Origin: Dyadobacter sp.
GTDB taxonomy: Bacteria; Bacteroidota; Bacteroidia; Cytophagales; Spirosomataceae
Reading direction: 5' to 3'
Assembly (NCBI RefSeq): GCF_017744695.1
Contig: NZ_JAGIAS010000002.1
Location: 806,001 to 870,000 of the forward strand
Length of the DNA: 64,000 bases
Position 1 is the first letter of the stretch; every line of letters begins with the position of its first letter. Shown piece after piece: positions 9,486 through 17,884 of the stretch. Under the pieces are notes generated by a model. That model saw only the letters and a program-made list of their open reading frames with translations. It was not told where the DNA came from and made no database searches. Position numbers and translations under genes: made by a program.

Positions 9486-9516
9486 TTGTAAAAATTCCAA
9501 AAGAACCATATCTTTG
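9486..9516 (+). promoter_or_regulatory. Bacteroidota-type promoter upstream of the Panacea gene
   Basis: A -7 box TATCTTTG (9509-9516) matches the Bacteroidota consensus TAnnTTTG. A -33 TTG lies at 9486-9488, 20 bp upstream. Transcription would begin about 70 nt before the antitoxin ATG at 9594. Confidence 0.6.
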
Positions 9517-9593
9517 ATGCACTCAAATGTTCCTTCATTCTTCAATACCTGCCCCCTGGTGATATCAACAGGCAACATTCAAAAATTTGAGTC

Positions 9594-10124
9594 ATGAACA
9601 CATCGGAAGAAAAAATCGAAGGAACAATCCATTTATTGCTTTACATTCTGCAAAAGCTCGGCGGGCACTGTGACATTCACAAGCTTTTCAAAATTCTCTA
9701 CTTCGCTGAACAGAAACACCTCGTCAGATACGGTGCGGCTATTTCACAGGATCATTACCACGCGATGAAAAACGGGCCAGTACCTTCTATTGCCTATGAT
9801 ATCTACAAAAATGTCAAAGAAGGCGGTACGACCTATGCCCGGTACTTTTCAGCCTTAGACCGTTTTTCAATTCAGGGAATTGTCGATCCGGATCTCGATT
9901 TTCTTTCCGAATCGGAAATGAAATGCATAGATGAATCTGTGTGGGAAAACAAAAATCTCAACTTTAACGACCTGACAGGCAAGTCGCATGACGAAGCCTG
10001 GAATCAAACGGCGCAAGACAAAGAAATAAGTCCGGTTGCCATTGCCAGGGCCGGCGGCGCGGACAGCGATATGGTCAAATACATCGAAGACCAGTTGCTG
10101 ATTCATTCGGCCAAATTTGAATGA
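9594..10124 (+). CDS. Panacea-domain (DUF4065/SocA-like) antitoxin
   Basis: A 176-residue protein with a Panacea domain, an antitoxin domain known to pair with many different toxins. Diagnostic features are the N-terminal helices (IEGTIHLLLYILQKLGG), HKLFKILYFAEQKHLVRYG, and the GPVP motif (HAMKNGPVPSIAYDIY). It is followed 24 bp later by a 134-residue protein with MazF/PemK-like character, which is the expected partner position. A promoter-like box lies at 9486-9516. The domain call is firm; its action as an antitoxin here is inferred from family and context. Confidence 0.85.
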   Translation: MNTSEEKIEGTIHLLLYILQKLGGHCDIHKLFKILYFAEQKHLVRYGAAISQDHYHAMKNGPVPSIAYDIYKNVKEGGTTYARYFSALDRFSIQGIVDPDLDFLSESEMKCIDESVWENKNLNFNDLTGKSHDEAWNQTAQDKEISPVAIARAGGADSDMVKYIEDQLLIHSAKFE

Positions 10125-10148
10125 ACACCAGGAGCCGCGACCTTTGAA

Positions 10149-10553
10149 ATGACTTCATTGATTGGGACCGTCCTTCGGATGATGGTCAAAGACACGACTC
10201 CGCCCAAAGTCAAGCGCTTCATTGTGATTGGCGAGTCGGCCGACAGCCTTACGCTTGCTTCGGTATACAATAATACTGAACTCAATATGAAGGTCAACTA
10301 CAACCTGGATCTTCAATGCCAGCATATTGAATTTACGGCTGACGGCCGCGACTACCTCGATCACACATCATTTGTCGACTGCTCAAAACTCAAAATTGTC
10401 GAACGTGCCGAACTCTGTGCGATCATACAAAACCGGCCGGCTGTTGTCGTCGGCAAACTCGGCCAACAAGATTTTGAAATAGTAAGGCGTCAGGTCGCCT
10501 GCTCTGCGACGATAAAAGGGAAAATCAAAAAGCGGTACGGCTTTTATAATTGA
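10149..10553 (+). CDS. MazF/PemK-like small protein, candidate toxin partner
   Basis: A 134-residue protein with the strand pattern of a small SH3-like barrel: GTVLRMMVKD, VKRFIVIGES, SLTLASVYNN, then DHTSFVDCSKLKIVERAEL, VVGKLGQQDFEIVRRQVACSATI and a basic tail KGKIKKRYG. The phrase 'fVDCSkL ... vvGkLgqqDfe.v...v..S.tIkgki' resembles PemK/MazF ribonucleases. It starts 24 bp after the Panacea antitoxin gene on the same strand, which supports a toxin-antitoxin pair. No catalytic residue can be proven by eye, and an unknown toxin fold remains possible. Confidence 0.6.
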   Translation: MTSLIGTVLRMMVKDTTPPKVKRFIVIGESADSLTLASVYNNTELNMKVNYNLDLQCQHIEFTADGRDYLDHTSFVDCSKLKIVERAELCAIIQNRPAVVVGKLGQQDFEIVRRQVACSATIKGKIKKRYGFYN

Positions 10554-10599
10554 AGTTCCTTCCAATCTTGATTTTTTTCAACACGACCTTCGAGCGTAA

Positions 10600-10922
10600 T
10601 GTAGTTAGGGCTGCAGGCGGTAAAGCAATGGTAAAGCCATCGTGCGTACGCGTACCAAGGGCGAGTCGATTGACGCCGACCACTCGTTTTCAGTTATCGA
10701 CGTATAAACCGGCATATTCATCAAAACGCTCGACCTCCCCGCCGACAAAGGCGAACGGATGTGAATGCCGTCGCAGTGGAAGACGGCAAAGCATACATTG
10801 CCGTGAATACTGCTGATAAGGATTACATTCGGGAATATGATCCGGCTAGCGACAAAGTCACGCAAGGCGCCGAATTCGTGGATGGTATCGATTATATCCT
10901 GCGTCTCGAAAAAACCAAATAA
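10600..10922 (+). pseudogene. Remnant of a DUF4374-like gene (C-terminal part)
   Basis: Degraded coding sequence in at least two frames. The first part reads RTKGESIDADHSFSVIDV, a stop, then KTLDLPADKGERM and another stop. After a frame change it reads VNAVAVEDGKAYIAVNTADK and continues through EYDPASDKVTQGAEF to DGIDYILRLEKTK and a TAA ending at 10922. The end resembles the C-terminus of DUF4374 proteins, secreted beta-propeller-like proteins of Bacteroidota. The missing N-terminus suggests deletion. Family assignment is from memory of the motif. Confidence 0.6.
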
Positions 10923-10957
10923 CGGCCTACAATCAAGAACAAGTCTGGCATATGAAA

Positions 10958-10995
10958 GAAGCCCTGCGACGTAATTTGGCAGGGCTTCTCATTTA
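10958..10995 (+). terminator. Hairpin terminator after the remnant gene
   Basis: Ten-base-pair stem GAAGCCCTGC/GCAGGGCTTC (10958-10967 and 10979-10988) followed by a weak T-rich stretch. It probably ended the transcript of the now broken DUF4374-like gene. Confidence 0.6.
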
Positions 10996-11071
10996 TAAGG
11001 TAACGTTCTTTTCACATCCGGTTACAGTAACAGCACTAGTAACCCTTCTTTTACAAAGAAAAACCTTACTC

Positions 11072-13290
11072 ATGCGAACCATTTTGACAACGCTTCTCTG
11101 TGCGCTGTGCGGAACAATCTCCCTGGCGCAGCAGGCTTCATCGACAGACTTCAATCTCGATTTTGAAAAAGAACTAACTACTGATAAACTGCCACGGCCG
11201 TGGATCGAATGGGGAAAGGGTTACTTCCTTTCCGTGGATACCACAGAAAAATACCAGGGCAAAGCGGCATTGCGTATCCAGTCACCTGCGGTAATGGATA
11301 ATATTCAATTCGGAAGTATGGCCAATGCCCTACCGGCGATTTACGGCGGCAAGGAAATAGAAGTGAGGGGTTACCTTAAATTTAAAGATGTCGGGCAGGG
11401 CTGGGGCGGGCTGGTACTACGGATCGATGGAAAAGCAGGACCACTGCAATTCAGCAATATGCAAAGCGAAAATCTCAAGGGAACGCGGGACTGGAAGCAG
11501 TACAGTATTAAACTACCCTATTCCGCCGAGGCCGAATATATTTATATCGGCGCATTGCTTGTCGGCACTGGAACGATTTGGGCGGACAATTTCGAATTAC
11601 TCATCGATGGCAAGCCATTTACGCAGGCACCTCCCAAAAAGGAATTCCCCGCCGCGCTCGACAAAGAATTTGATGGAGGATCAAAGCTCGGCATCGGCCC
11701 GGGGTATTCCATGACCAAAGAGCAGGCGGTCAATCTGGCGAAACTGGGCAGGATCTGGGGATTTGTAAAATACCATCATCCGGCCGCCGCAGACGGCAAC
11801 TACAATATGGATTACGAGCTTTTCCGCGTGGCTGCGCCGTATATCGCGGCAAAAAACGATATCGAACGTAAACGCGTGCTTGCTCAATGGCTGAATAAAT
11901 TCGGACCGGTCAAAGAGCTCTCCCCCGAAGCTATTCCGACCGATGCGGTAATAAAACCCGATTTGGCATGGCTGGAAAAATCCGAACTTTTCGCTCAGCT
12001 CGATTCAATACGCCGTGCCCGGCGCACGGGTGAGCACTACTACATTGCCTCATATCCTAATGTAGGTAACCCTGATTTCAAAAATGAGCGTGCCTACAAT
12101 GAAATGGCCTACCCCGATGCGGGTTTCAGGCTGCTTTCACTGTTCCGTTACTGGAATATGATAGAGTACTTTTTTCCGTACAAGCCCCTGATCCGCGAGG
12201 ATTGGTATGCGGTACTGGAAGAGTTTGTGCCTAAGTTCGCGATGGCGGCCGATGAAACCGAGTACAAGCTCGCCGCCCTCGCGCTCATCACGCGTGTGAA
12301 GGACTCGCACGCCAGCCTGTACGGCCAGCATAACGCGCTTGATAAGCGTTTCGGAAAAACTATGCGCCAATTGAACTACGTTTTGTTGAAGGGAAACCGG
12401 TTGTCGTTGACTACTATAATACTCAGTTAGGTGAGCAAACCGGGCTGAAACCGGGCGACGCGATCGAGACAATTAATGGCAAACCAGTTGGACAGATCAT
12501 CAGCGAACTGAAACCTTACACACCAGGCTCCAACAACGTAATGCAGTTGAAAACCCTGGCGCCGAACCTGCTGCGAAGTAATGATTCCACCTTGGCGATC
12601 ACCTTTAACAGGAAAGGAAAAATACAAAAAGCGAGCATTCTACTTTATCCTGGCAACAAGATCAATATTTACGCTAATTACAACAAAAAAGACACTTGCT
12701 TCAAAATGCTCGGACAGGACGTCGCATATATTTTCCCGGGGAAATTCAAAAATACATATCTGCCCGCCCTGACGCCTCAAATACTGAAAAGCAAAGGTGT
12801 GGTGGTGGACATGCGATGTTATCCGTCCGATTTTATGGTTTTCTCATTTGGTCCGATGCTCCTCCCGGAAAACAAGTCTTTTGCAAAATTCACCATTGGT
12901 AAACCGCAAACACCCGGCTTGTTCACATGGTCATCCGAACAAAAACTTGGTACAACCAACCCCGACCACTACAAAGGCAAAGTGATCGTGATCGTGAATG
13001 AAAATACGGTGAGCCAGTCGGAATATACAACCATGGCTTTTTCCGCTGCGTCAAACGTTACTGTAATCGGCAGCACCACAGCCGGGGCCGACGGCAACGT
13101 ATCTTCGATTGTCCTGCCGGGCGGCATACGTACAGGTATCAGCGGTATCGGCGTCTACTACCCCGACGGCCGCGAAACCCAGCAAATCGGCATTGTGCCG
13201 CAGGTAGAGGTGAAGCCCACCATCCAGGGCATTGCCGATGGCCTCGATGAGCCGCTCGAAAAGGCCTTACAACTCATTCGCGGCAAGTAA
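11072..13290 (+). pseudogene. S41 family peptidase interrupted by a one-base frameshift
   Basis: Exported C-terminal-processing-type serine peptidase split into two frames. The first frame (11072-12430) has a signal peptide (MRTILTTLLCALCGTISLAQ), a carbohydrate-binding-like jelly-roll domain (about 30-190) and the tricorn-like region (LGRIWGFVKYHHPAAADGNY). Coding then continues in the +1 frame from 12358 (NYAPIELRFVEGKPVVV), through a PDZ domain (EQTGLKPGDAIETINGKPVG) and the S41 core with the catalytic segment NENTVSQSEYTTM, to 13290. One extra A in the A5 run at 12355-12359 would restore about 740 residues. No other damage is seen, so this is a recent mutation, a switchable tract or a sequencing error. 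Confidence 0.85.
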
Positions 13291-13292
13291 CC

Positions 13293-15758
13293 TCAAAACT
13301 CCCGGTCGCCGAACTCGCTGGCCGGGAGTTTGGCTTTTCTGGTGAATTGATTGAGGTTGTAGCTCAGATTAATAAGAAAAATATCTGTTTCCTGAATGTA
13401 GTTGGTGGTCGTATAGAAGTCCTTGCCCCATGTTGAAATACGCTGCTGGTTGGCCCCCACGATACCCAGGTCCATGTTTTGCCACTGCAATGTGGCTGCC
13501 AGCCTCCCTTTCAGGAAACTCTTCTTGACCGACAATGCCGGGTTCACGAACCGGGAGTCCTCCCCTTGCGCCGTCACCCGTTTCGACAGGTAGCTGATTG
13601 CCCATTGCACCTGCAAAGAAGGGGTTATTTTGAATGTAGTATTTGCATTCAGGGAATATACTACGCTCGATGTATTCACCACCACCGTATTCACACCGGC
13701 AGTGTTCCGGAACAGCCCGCCTTCGATCGCATACCGGTACACATTCGCGCCGGCATAGAGCTGCCACCACTTGGTCAGGGTGGTATTCCCCCCTATTTCC
13801 ACACCCCATGAGGTAGCCAGGCCGGCATTGGTGTAAATGCGGTTGACGATGGTATCGTTATACACGCTATTGACCCGATTGACCACATTCTTGATCCGCT
13901 GGTTATATAATGTGGCAAAAACGCTCCCTTTTTCGAACTCCTTTACGATGCCTGCTTCGGCCATGCCGATAAATTCGGGTAAAATGTCGGGGTCACCCGA
14001 TTCGAGGGTTTCGGAGTGCTCACGCTCGGGAAATGGGTTCAACTCGTTGTTCGTTGTGCGCTGTACGCGGCGCGTGTAGCCCGCCTTCCCGCGCCAGCCC
14101 TTACCCCACGCGTACTGCAACTGCGCGGACGGAAAGAAATTGGATAAATCGAGGTTGCGCGTGTTGGTACCTGCTGCACTAAATCGCCTGGTTGCGTATT
14201 CGTATCGCAAACCACCCGAATATTCGAGCTTACCCGATTTCCCGCTATATTGACCGTACATCGAGTGAATGTGGTTCACGAGGCGCGTCCGGCTCGAAAA
14301 CTCCGGGACGAGCACAAACTCTCCGGTTTCCAGGTTTTGGTCCAAATATTGAAATACACCTTTCTGCAACTGGTTCCGGTATTGGTAGCCGGTTTCCAGT
14401 TTTCCTTTGCCAATCGGTACTACATAGTCGGCCTGCAAGCGGTATGCATTTAATGGGTTTTCGCTCGGGTTACGGGTACTTTGCAATGCGCGCGTGCGAC
14501 CTGGTTCGGAAAGGTTGAGATTGGTCGTCAACCCGTCCAGATCAGCCGATTCGATCAGTCCGGACAATGTCAGCTCCGATTTACCCCCGAAACGATGCAG
14601 GTAATCGAGGTTAGCCGACGTTACATCGGCGGTTTTTTGCGCGATATTGGAATTGAAATAGGTTATCCTCCCCACGTTCTGCCCTGTTTCCAGGTTTGTT
14701 TTGGTATTGTTGTAAACCAAATCGGCCCTTCTCGACTGGAAGCGATAACCCTTGTAAAAACCTGCCGAAATCACATTCGAGGGATTGGCAGTGTAGCTGA
14801 CCGATGCCCGCGCCGTGTAATTGTACCGTTTGAAACTCCGCTCTCCATCGGAGGGAAAGGAGGTAAAAACAGGACCGATCGTCGTGTTGACGTCCCCGAC
14901 CCTTCTACCGGTGATATCATTTCGCAGGTAGTTGCCACTCAGGTTCACCTCCCATTTGCCGGCACGGATACCCCAGGCAGCGTCCGCGCCGTAACGCTGC
15001 GGATTTCTCAGGTTATGGTAGGTATGAACCGACGGTAGCCCTCCCTGCACATTCAAAATCAGGCTCTGGCTATTCTTATCGACCGTTTTGGTAGTAATAT
15101 TAATGATACCCGATTTCCCGTCCGGGTCATAACGAGCCGATGGGCTGGTGATGATTTCGACATTCTCGATGCTGTTGGCGGGAATCTGGTTGAGCACAAC
15201 GGCCGCGTCGGTTTGTACGGGCTTGCCATTCACGAGTACCAGGAAGCCCGTCGAGCCGCGCAATGCGATATCCCCTTCGGCATTGACCGTCACCGACGGG
15301 GTATTTTTAAGCACATCCACCGCAGTCCCGCCCTGGCTACCCAGAAACGCGCCCGCGCGGTACACTTGCCGGTCGATCTTGTTTTCAACAGCGCTCCGGT
15401 TACCCGTCACTTCTACGGCATCGAGAACCCGGCCGTCAGGCTGCATGGCAACAGGAGGCAATGCCACATTACCTGCATGCGCGGGTATGGGCGTGCGCAA
15501 CTTCCGGTACCCCATGTATTGCGATTCGAGGTAATACGCAGTGACATTCAGTTTTTCAAATTGGAAAGTACCCTTATCATCGGCAAGCACCCCGCTCACC
15601 AACGTCGAATCGGCAGAACGGTACAATGCCACAGAGGCATAAGGCAGCCCCTGGCCAGTTTGTTGATCGGTAACTTTGCCGGTAATAGTGATCTGGCTTT
15701 GCGCCAGGCCCGACGCCAGTGCGCCCAAAAGTAATGTAAGCGTAAAAAGAAATTTCAT
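13293..15758 (-). CDS. TonB-dependent receptor-like outer-membrane beta-barrel protein
   Basis: An 821-residue outer-membrane protein of the OMP_b-brl_3 type. It has a signal peptide (MKFLFTLTLLLGALASGLAQ), a carboxypeptidase-regulatory-like domain (ITGKVTDQQTGQGLPYASVA), a plug with VDVLKNTPSV, FLVLVNGKPV and VEIITSPSARYDPDGKSG then INITTK, and a barrel with TRRVQRTTNNELNPFPE. Its gene lies 99 bp downstream of an AraC-type regulator on the same strand, with a dyad and a TAnnTTTG-like box between them. It ends three bases from the convergent S41 gene, and a shared hairpin covers its 3' end. Substrate unknown. Confidence 0.88.
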   Translation of the reverse strand: MKFLFTLTLLLGALASGLAQSQITITGKVTDQQTGQGLPYASVALYRSADSTLVSGVLADDKGTFQFEKLNVTAYYLESQYMGYRKLRTPIPAHAGNVALPPVAMQPDGRVLDAVEVTGNRSAVENKIDRQVYRAGAFLGSQGGTAVDVLKNTPSVTVNAEGDIALRGSTGFLVLVNGKPVQTDAAVVLNQIPANSIENVEIITSPSARYDPDGKSGIINITTKTVDKNSQSLILNVQGGLPSVHTYHNLRNPQRYGADAAWGIRAGKWEVNLSGNYLRNDITGRRVGDVNTTIGPVFTSFPSDGERSFKRYNYTARASVSYTANPSNVISAGFYKGYRFQSRRADLVYNNTKTNLETGQNVGRITYFNSNIAQKTADVTSANLDYLHRFGGKSELTLSGLIESADLDGLTTNLNLSEPGRTRALQSTRNPSENPLNAYRLQADYVVPIGKGKLETGYQYRNQLQKGVFQYLDQNLETGEFVLVPEFSSRTRLVNHIHSMYGQYSGKSGKLEYSGGLRYEYATRRFSAAGTNTRNLDLSNFFPSAQLQYAWGKGWRGKAGYTRRVQRTTNNELNPFPEREHSETLESGDPDILPEFIGMAEAGIVKEFEKGSVFATLYNQRIKNVVNRVNSVYNDTIVNRIYTNAGLATSWGVEIGGNTTLTKWWQLYAGANVYRYAIEGGLFRNTAGVNTVVVNTSSVVYSLNANTTFKITPSLQVQWAISYLSKRVTAQGEDSRFVNPALSVKKSFLKGRLAATLQWQNMDLGIVGANQQRISTWGKDFYTTTNYIQETDIFLINLSYNLNQFTRKAKLPASEFGDREF
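13296..13331. terminator. Hairpin between convergent S41 and outer-membrane receptor genes
   Basis: Inverted repeat AAACTCCCGG/CCGGGAGTTT at 13296-13305 and 13322-13331. It lies just after the S41 stop (13290) and inside the last codons of the convergent receptor gene. It can act as the terminator for the plus-strand gene, being followed by a T-rich GGCTTTTCT. Confidence 0.6.
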
Positions 15759-15796
15759 AAGGGTTAGTTCCGCCTGTTCATGGTGTTGCGTAATGC

Positions 15797-15828
15797 GGCA
15801 AAAATAACTCTACAAATTCAGTAGAGTT
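15797..15828 (-). promoter_or_regulatory. Dyad with adjacent TATTTTTG box upstream of receptor gene
   Basis: Eight-bp dyad AACTCTAC/GTAGAGTT (15806-15813 and 15821-15828) immediately followed on the minus strand by TATTTTTG (15806-15799), a match to the Bacteroidota -7 consensus. It sits between the AraC gene and the receptor gene. It may be the receptor promoter with an operator, or the terminator of the AraC gene; no clear -33 TTG is present. Confidence 0.45.
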
Positions 15829-15857
15829 TTGTACTTTCAGTCCTAAAACTGGTATAT

Positions 15858-16673
15858 CTAGGAAATACCCTTGCGGTAAACGCTCGGCAAAACGCCGGTT
15901 TGCCTTTTGAAGAACTTATTGAAATGCGACGGGTCTGTAAAACCGAGTTCGTAGGCAATTTCTCCCAGGTTTGCCTGTGAATACAGCAGCAAACGCTTGC
16001 TTTCCGCCGTCAGCTTCTCGCTGATCACCGCCCCGGCCGTTTTATCCAGGTACTTGCGGCAATTGGCGTTCAAGGTTTTGGGCGTCACATTCAGCTCGCC
16101 GGAATACCATGCCACCTCGTGTTTGGATTTGTAATGTACTGCCACCAGGTCAAAGAAAGATTTGAGCAAAGGAGGTTCTGGCTGGCTTCGGTCCATGTGC
16201 GCTTCGCGTTTCAGCAAATTGAATAGCAGCAACAGGTAAGTCTGCACGATGGCCTGGTAATTGGGCTGCCGCTCGGCATATTCACTTTCAATACGCTCAA
16301 AAATTCCCTGGAAAGTCGTACCGGTGTTTTCGAGGCGATAACCGCTGCTGAACGTGAGCGGAAAGGTCTGAAAAAGCACGTCGTAGAGCGGATGCCCCAG
16401 CAGAAAATCCTTTTGCACCATGATCACGAAGCCTTTGGGAATGGCAGTCAGCTCCCAGTTGTGGATCTGTCCGGGCATGACCAGGTACAGGCTGTTTCCG
16501 CTTACCGGAAAACGGTGGTGGTCGATCTGATGAAGACCTTCCCCGTGAGTGAGGTAAATGATTTCGAGATATTCCTTGTGGCCATGCGGATGGGTGGTTT
16601 TGATCACCTCTTTCATTCTTTTGATCCGGAACAACTCATTGTCGTTCAACTTATTCTTGATCTCGATTTGCAT
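15858..16673 (-). CDS. AraC family transcriptional regulator (cupin type)
   Basis: A 271-residue soluble regulator. The N-terminal half is a cupin-like sensor (TTHPHGHKEYLEIIYLTHGEG, followed by HRFPVSGNSLYLVMPGQIHN). The C-terminal half carries two helix-turn-helix motifs (VTPKTLNANCRKYLDKTAG and LGEIAYELGFTDPSHFNKFFKR, then QTGVLPSVYRKG). Its probable target is the receptor gene just downstream on the same strand. The effector ligand is unknown, though cupin-type AraC proteins often bind small carbon compounds. Confidence 0.9.
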   Translation of the reverse strand: MQIEIKNKLNDNELFRIKRMKEVIKTTHPHGHKEYLEIIYLTHGEGLHQIDHHRFPVSGNSLYLVMPGQIHNWELTAIPKGFVIMVQKDFLLGHPLYDVLFQTFPLTFSSGYRLENTGTTFQGIFERIESEYAERQPNYQAIVQTYLLLLFNLLKREAHMDRSQPEPPLLKSFFDLVAVHYKSKHEVAWYSGELNVTPKTLNANCRKYLDKTAGAVISEKLTAESKRLLLYSQANLGEIAYELGFTDPSHFNKFFKRQTGVLPSVYRKGIS

Positions 16674-16742
16674 ATAAACAAGGGCCAGGAGTATTCTAGC
16701 GATTTAATAGAGTATGCAAATTAATATAAAAAAGCCTTTACA

Positions 16743-16776
16743 GAAAAAGAGGGCGCCCCGAAACAGGGCACCCTCT
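16743..16776 (-). terminator. Rho-independent terminator of the YceI gene
   Basis: Strong stem AGAGGGCGCCCC/AGGGCACCCTCT around a short loop at 16748-16776. On the minus strand, the direction of the YceI gene ending at 16806, it is followed by a run of T residues (16743-16748). Confidence 0.8.
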
Positions 16777-16805
16777 CGCACGTCAGCTACTCTAAATAAT
16801 GGCTG

Positions 16806-17339
16806 CTATGCCTGTTTCGCCAGCTGGATGTTGGCCAGTATTTTGATATTTTCTCCGAGAGCAAGACCGCCGGTTTCGGTGAGCGAGTTGAATGTCACCC
16901 CGAACTCCTTACGGTCGATGGTGCCGCTTACTTCAAAGCCGACCTTGGTGTTACCCCACGGATCGCGTTCGGTGCCGCCGTATTCTGCCGCGAGCTCCAC
17001 TTCTTTGGTGATGCCTTTGATGGTAAGATCGCCTACAAGCTTGTATAAGTCGCCTTTATCTTTTTTGAGTGAAGTGGACACAAAGCTGAACTCGGGATAT
17101 TTCTCCGCTTCGAAGAAATCGGCATTGCGCAGGTGCTCGTCGCGGCCAGGCTGACCGGTATCCACGCTGTTGACGTCGATGGTAAAATTGACATTGGCGT
17201 TTTCGAAACTATCGCCGTCCGTCGATGCCGACCCGCTGAAAGTACGGAAGAAACCGGTGACAGTCGAGATGACCAGGTGCTTCACTTTAAACTGAACTTC
17301 TGAATGCGCTACATCTACATTCCACGTTGTCTTTGACAT
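16806..17339 (-). CDS. YceI family protein
   Basis: A 177-residue protein of the YceI family, a lipocalin-like beta-barrel that binds isoprenoid-type lipids. It begins with the typical MSKTTWNVDVAHSEVQFKVKHLVISTVTG segment and contains NVNFTIDVNSVDTGQPGRDEHLR, FFEAEKYPEFSFVSTS and VGDLTIKGITKEVELAAEYGG, all family hallmarks. No signal peptide is seen, so this copy is likely cytoplasmic. It is a single-gene unit with its own terminator at 16743-16776. Physiological role not determined; relatives respond to stress or base/osmotic change. Confidence 0.93.
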   Translation of the reverse strand: MSKTTWNVDVAHSEVQFKVKHLVISTVTGFFRTFSGSASTDGDSFENANVNFTIDVNSVDTGQPGRDEHLRNADFFEAEKYPEFSFVSTSLKKDKGDLYKLVGDLTIKGITKEVELAAEYGGTERDPWGNTKVGFEVSGTIDRKEFGVTFNSLTETGGLALGENIKILANIQLAKQA

Positions 17340-17884
17340 GATTTCATTGTGTTTGATGGTATGAATACTTCACACCTGGCCCTCACAGGAAGCCACTCCT
17401 GATCGCCTGCCGTCAGGGCCGGGCGGCGATACAAAATTAGTCCACAGGCGCACGCGAGATCGACCGCTTACCCCGAGGTTAGCACTATACTCTTAGATAG
17501 CGGTCGCGTAAAAGAGTTCGTCGAAGTCAGTGTTTCGACATTGTTCAGCCACATTTCATGGAAGTATTTTCCACAGGCTACCGTCCCCTCCAACACGATA
17601 TTCTATTCATTTGAAGCATTTTCATACCAAAAATTTTCTACGAATACAATGCAAATTTGTAGAACTATATCTACGAACCGAATCGTGTCTACCAAACATT
17701 TAATTCGATATTTGTCCGCGAATTAGATCCCAACCACACTTCCCTCTTCACCAGGCATATTTTAATCCCGGAACCTTTGTCGCCCCGGGTTCATCCCGCG
17801 CGGCCCGACCTGCGCGGCCCGACCTCCGCGGCCCGACCATAAATTTTCAATCCCCTAATTTTTCACCTAACCAAACGCTTGCTT
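17340..17884. other. Intergenic region between divergent YceI and surface-protein genes
   Basis: About 545 bp without a supported gene. The two flanking genes diverge, so it should hold both promoters. On the minus strand a TAATTTTG box (17439-17432) fits the YceI promoter, without a clear -33. At 17636-17695 there is a cluster of TCTAC/GTAGA motifs, and a 14-bp tandem repeat at 17798-17839. A 61-codon ORF at 17541-17726 lacks protein-like character. Confidence 0.6.
17798..17839 (+). repeat. 14-bp tandem repeat, three copies
   Basis: Three units of GCGCGGCCCGACCT; the third differs at its first and last bases. The array ends 46 bp before the start codon of the large surface protein at 17885, so it lies in its promoter or leader. 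Confidence 0.85.

Noticed and set aside
17541..17726. 61-codon ORF in the YceI/surface-protein gap
   Set aside because: AT-rich, low-complexity translation with no start context; it overlaps a regulatory-looking motif cluster.
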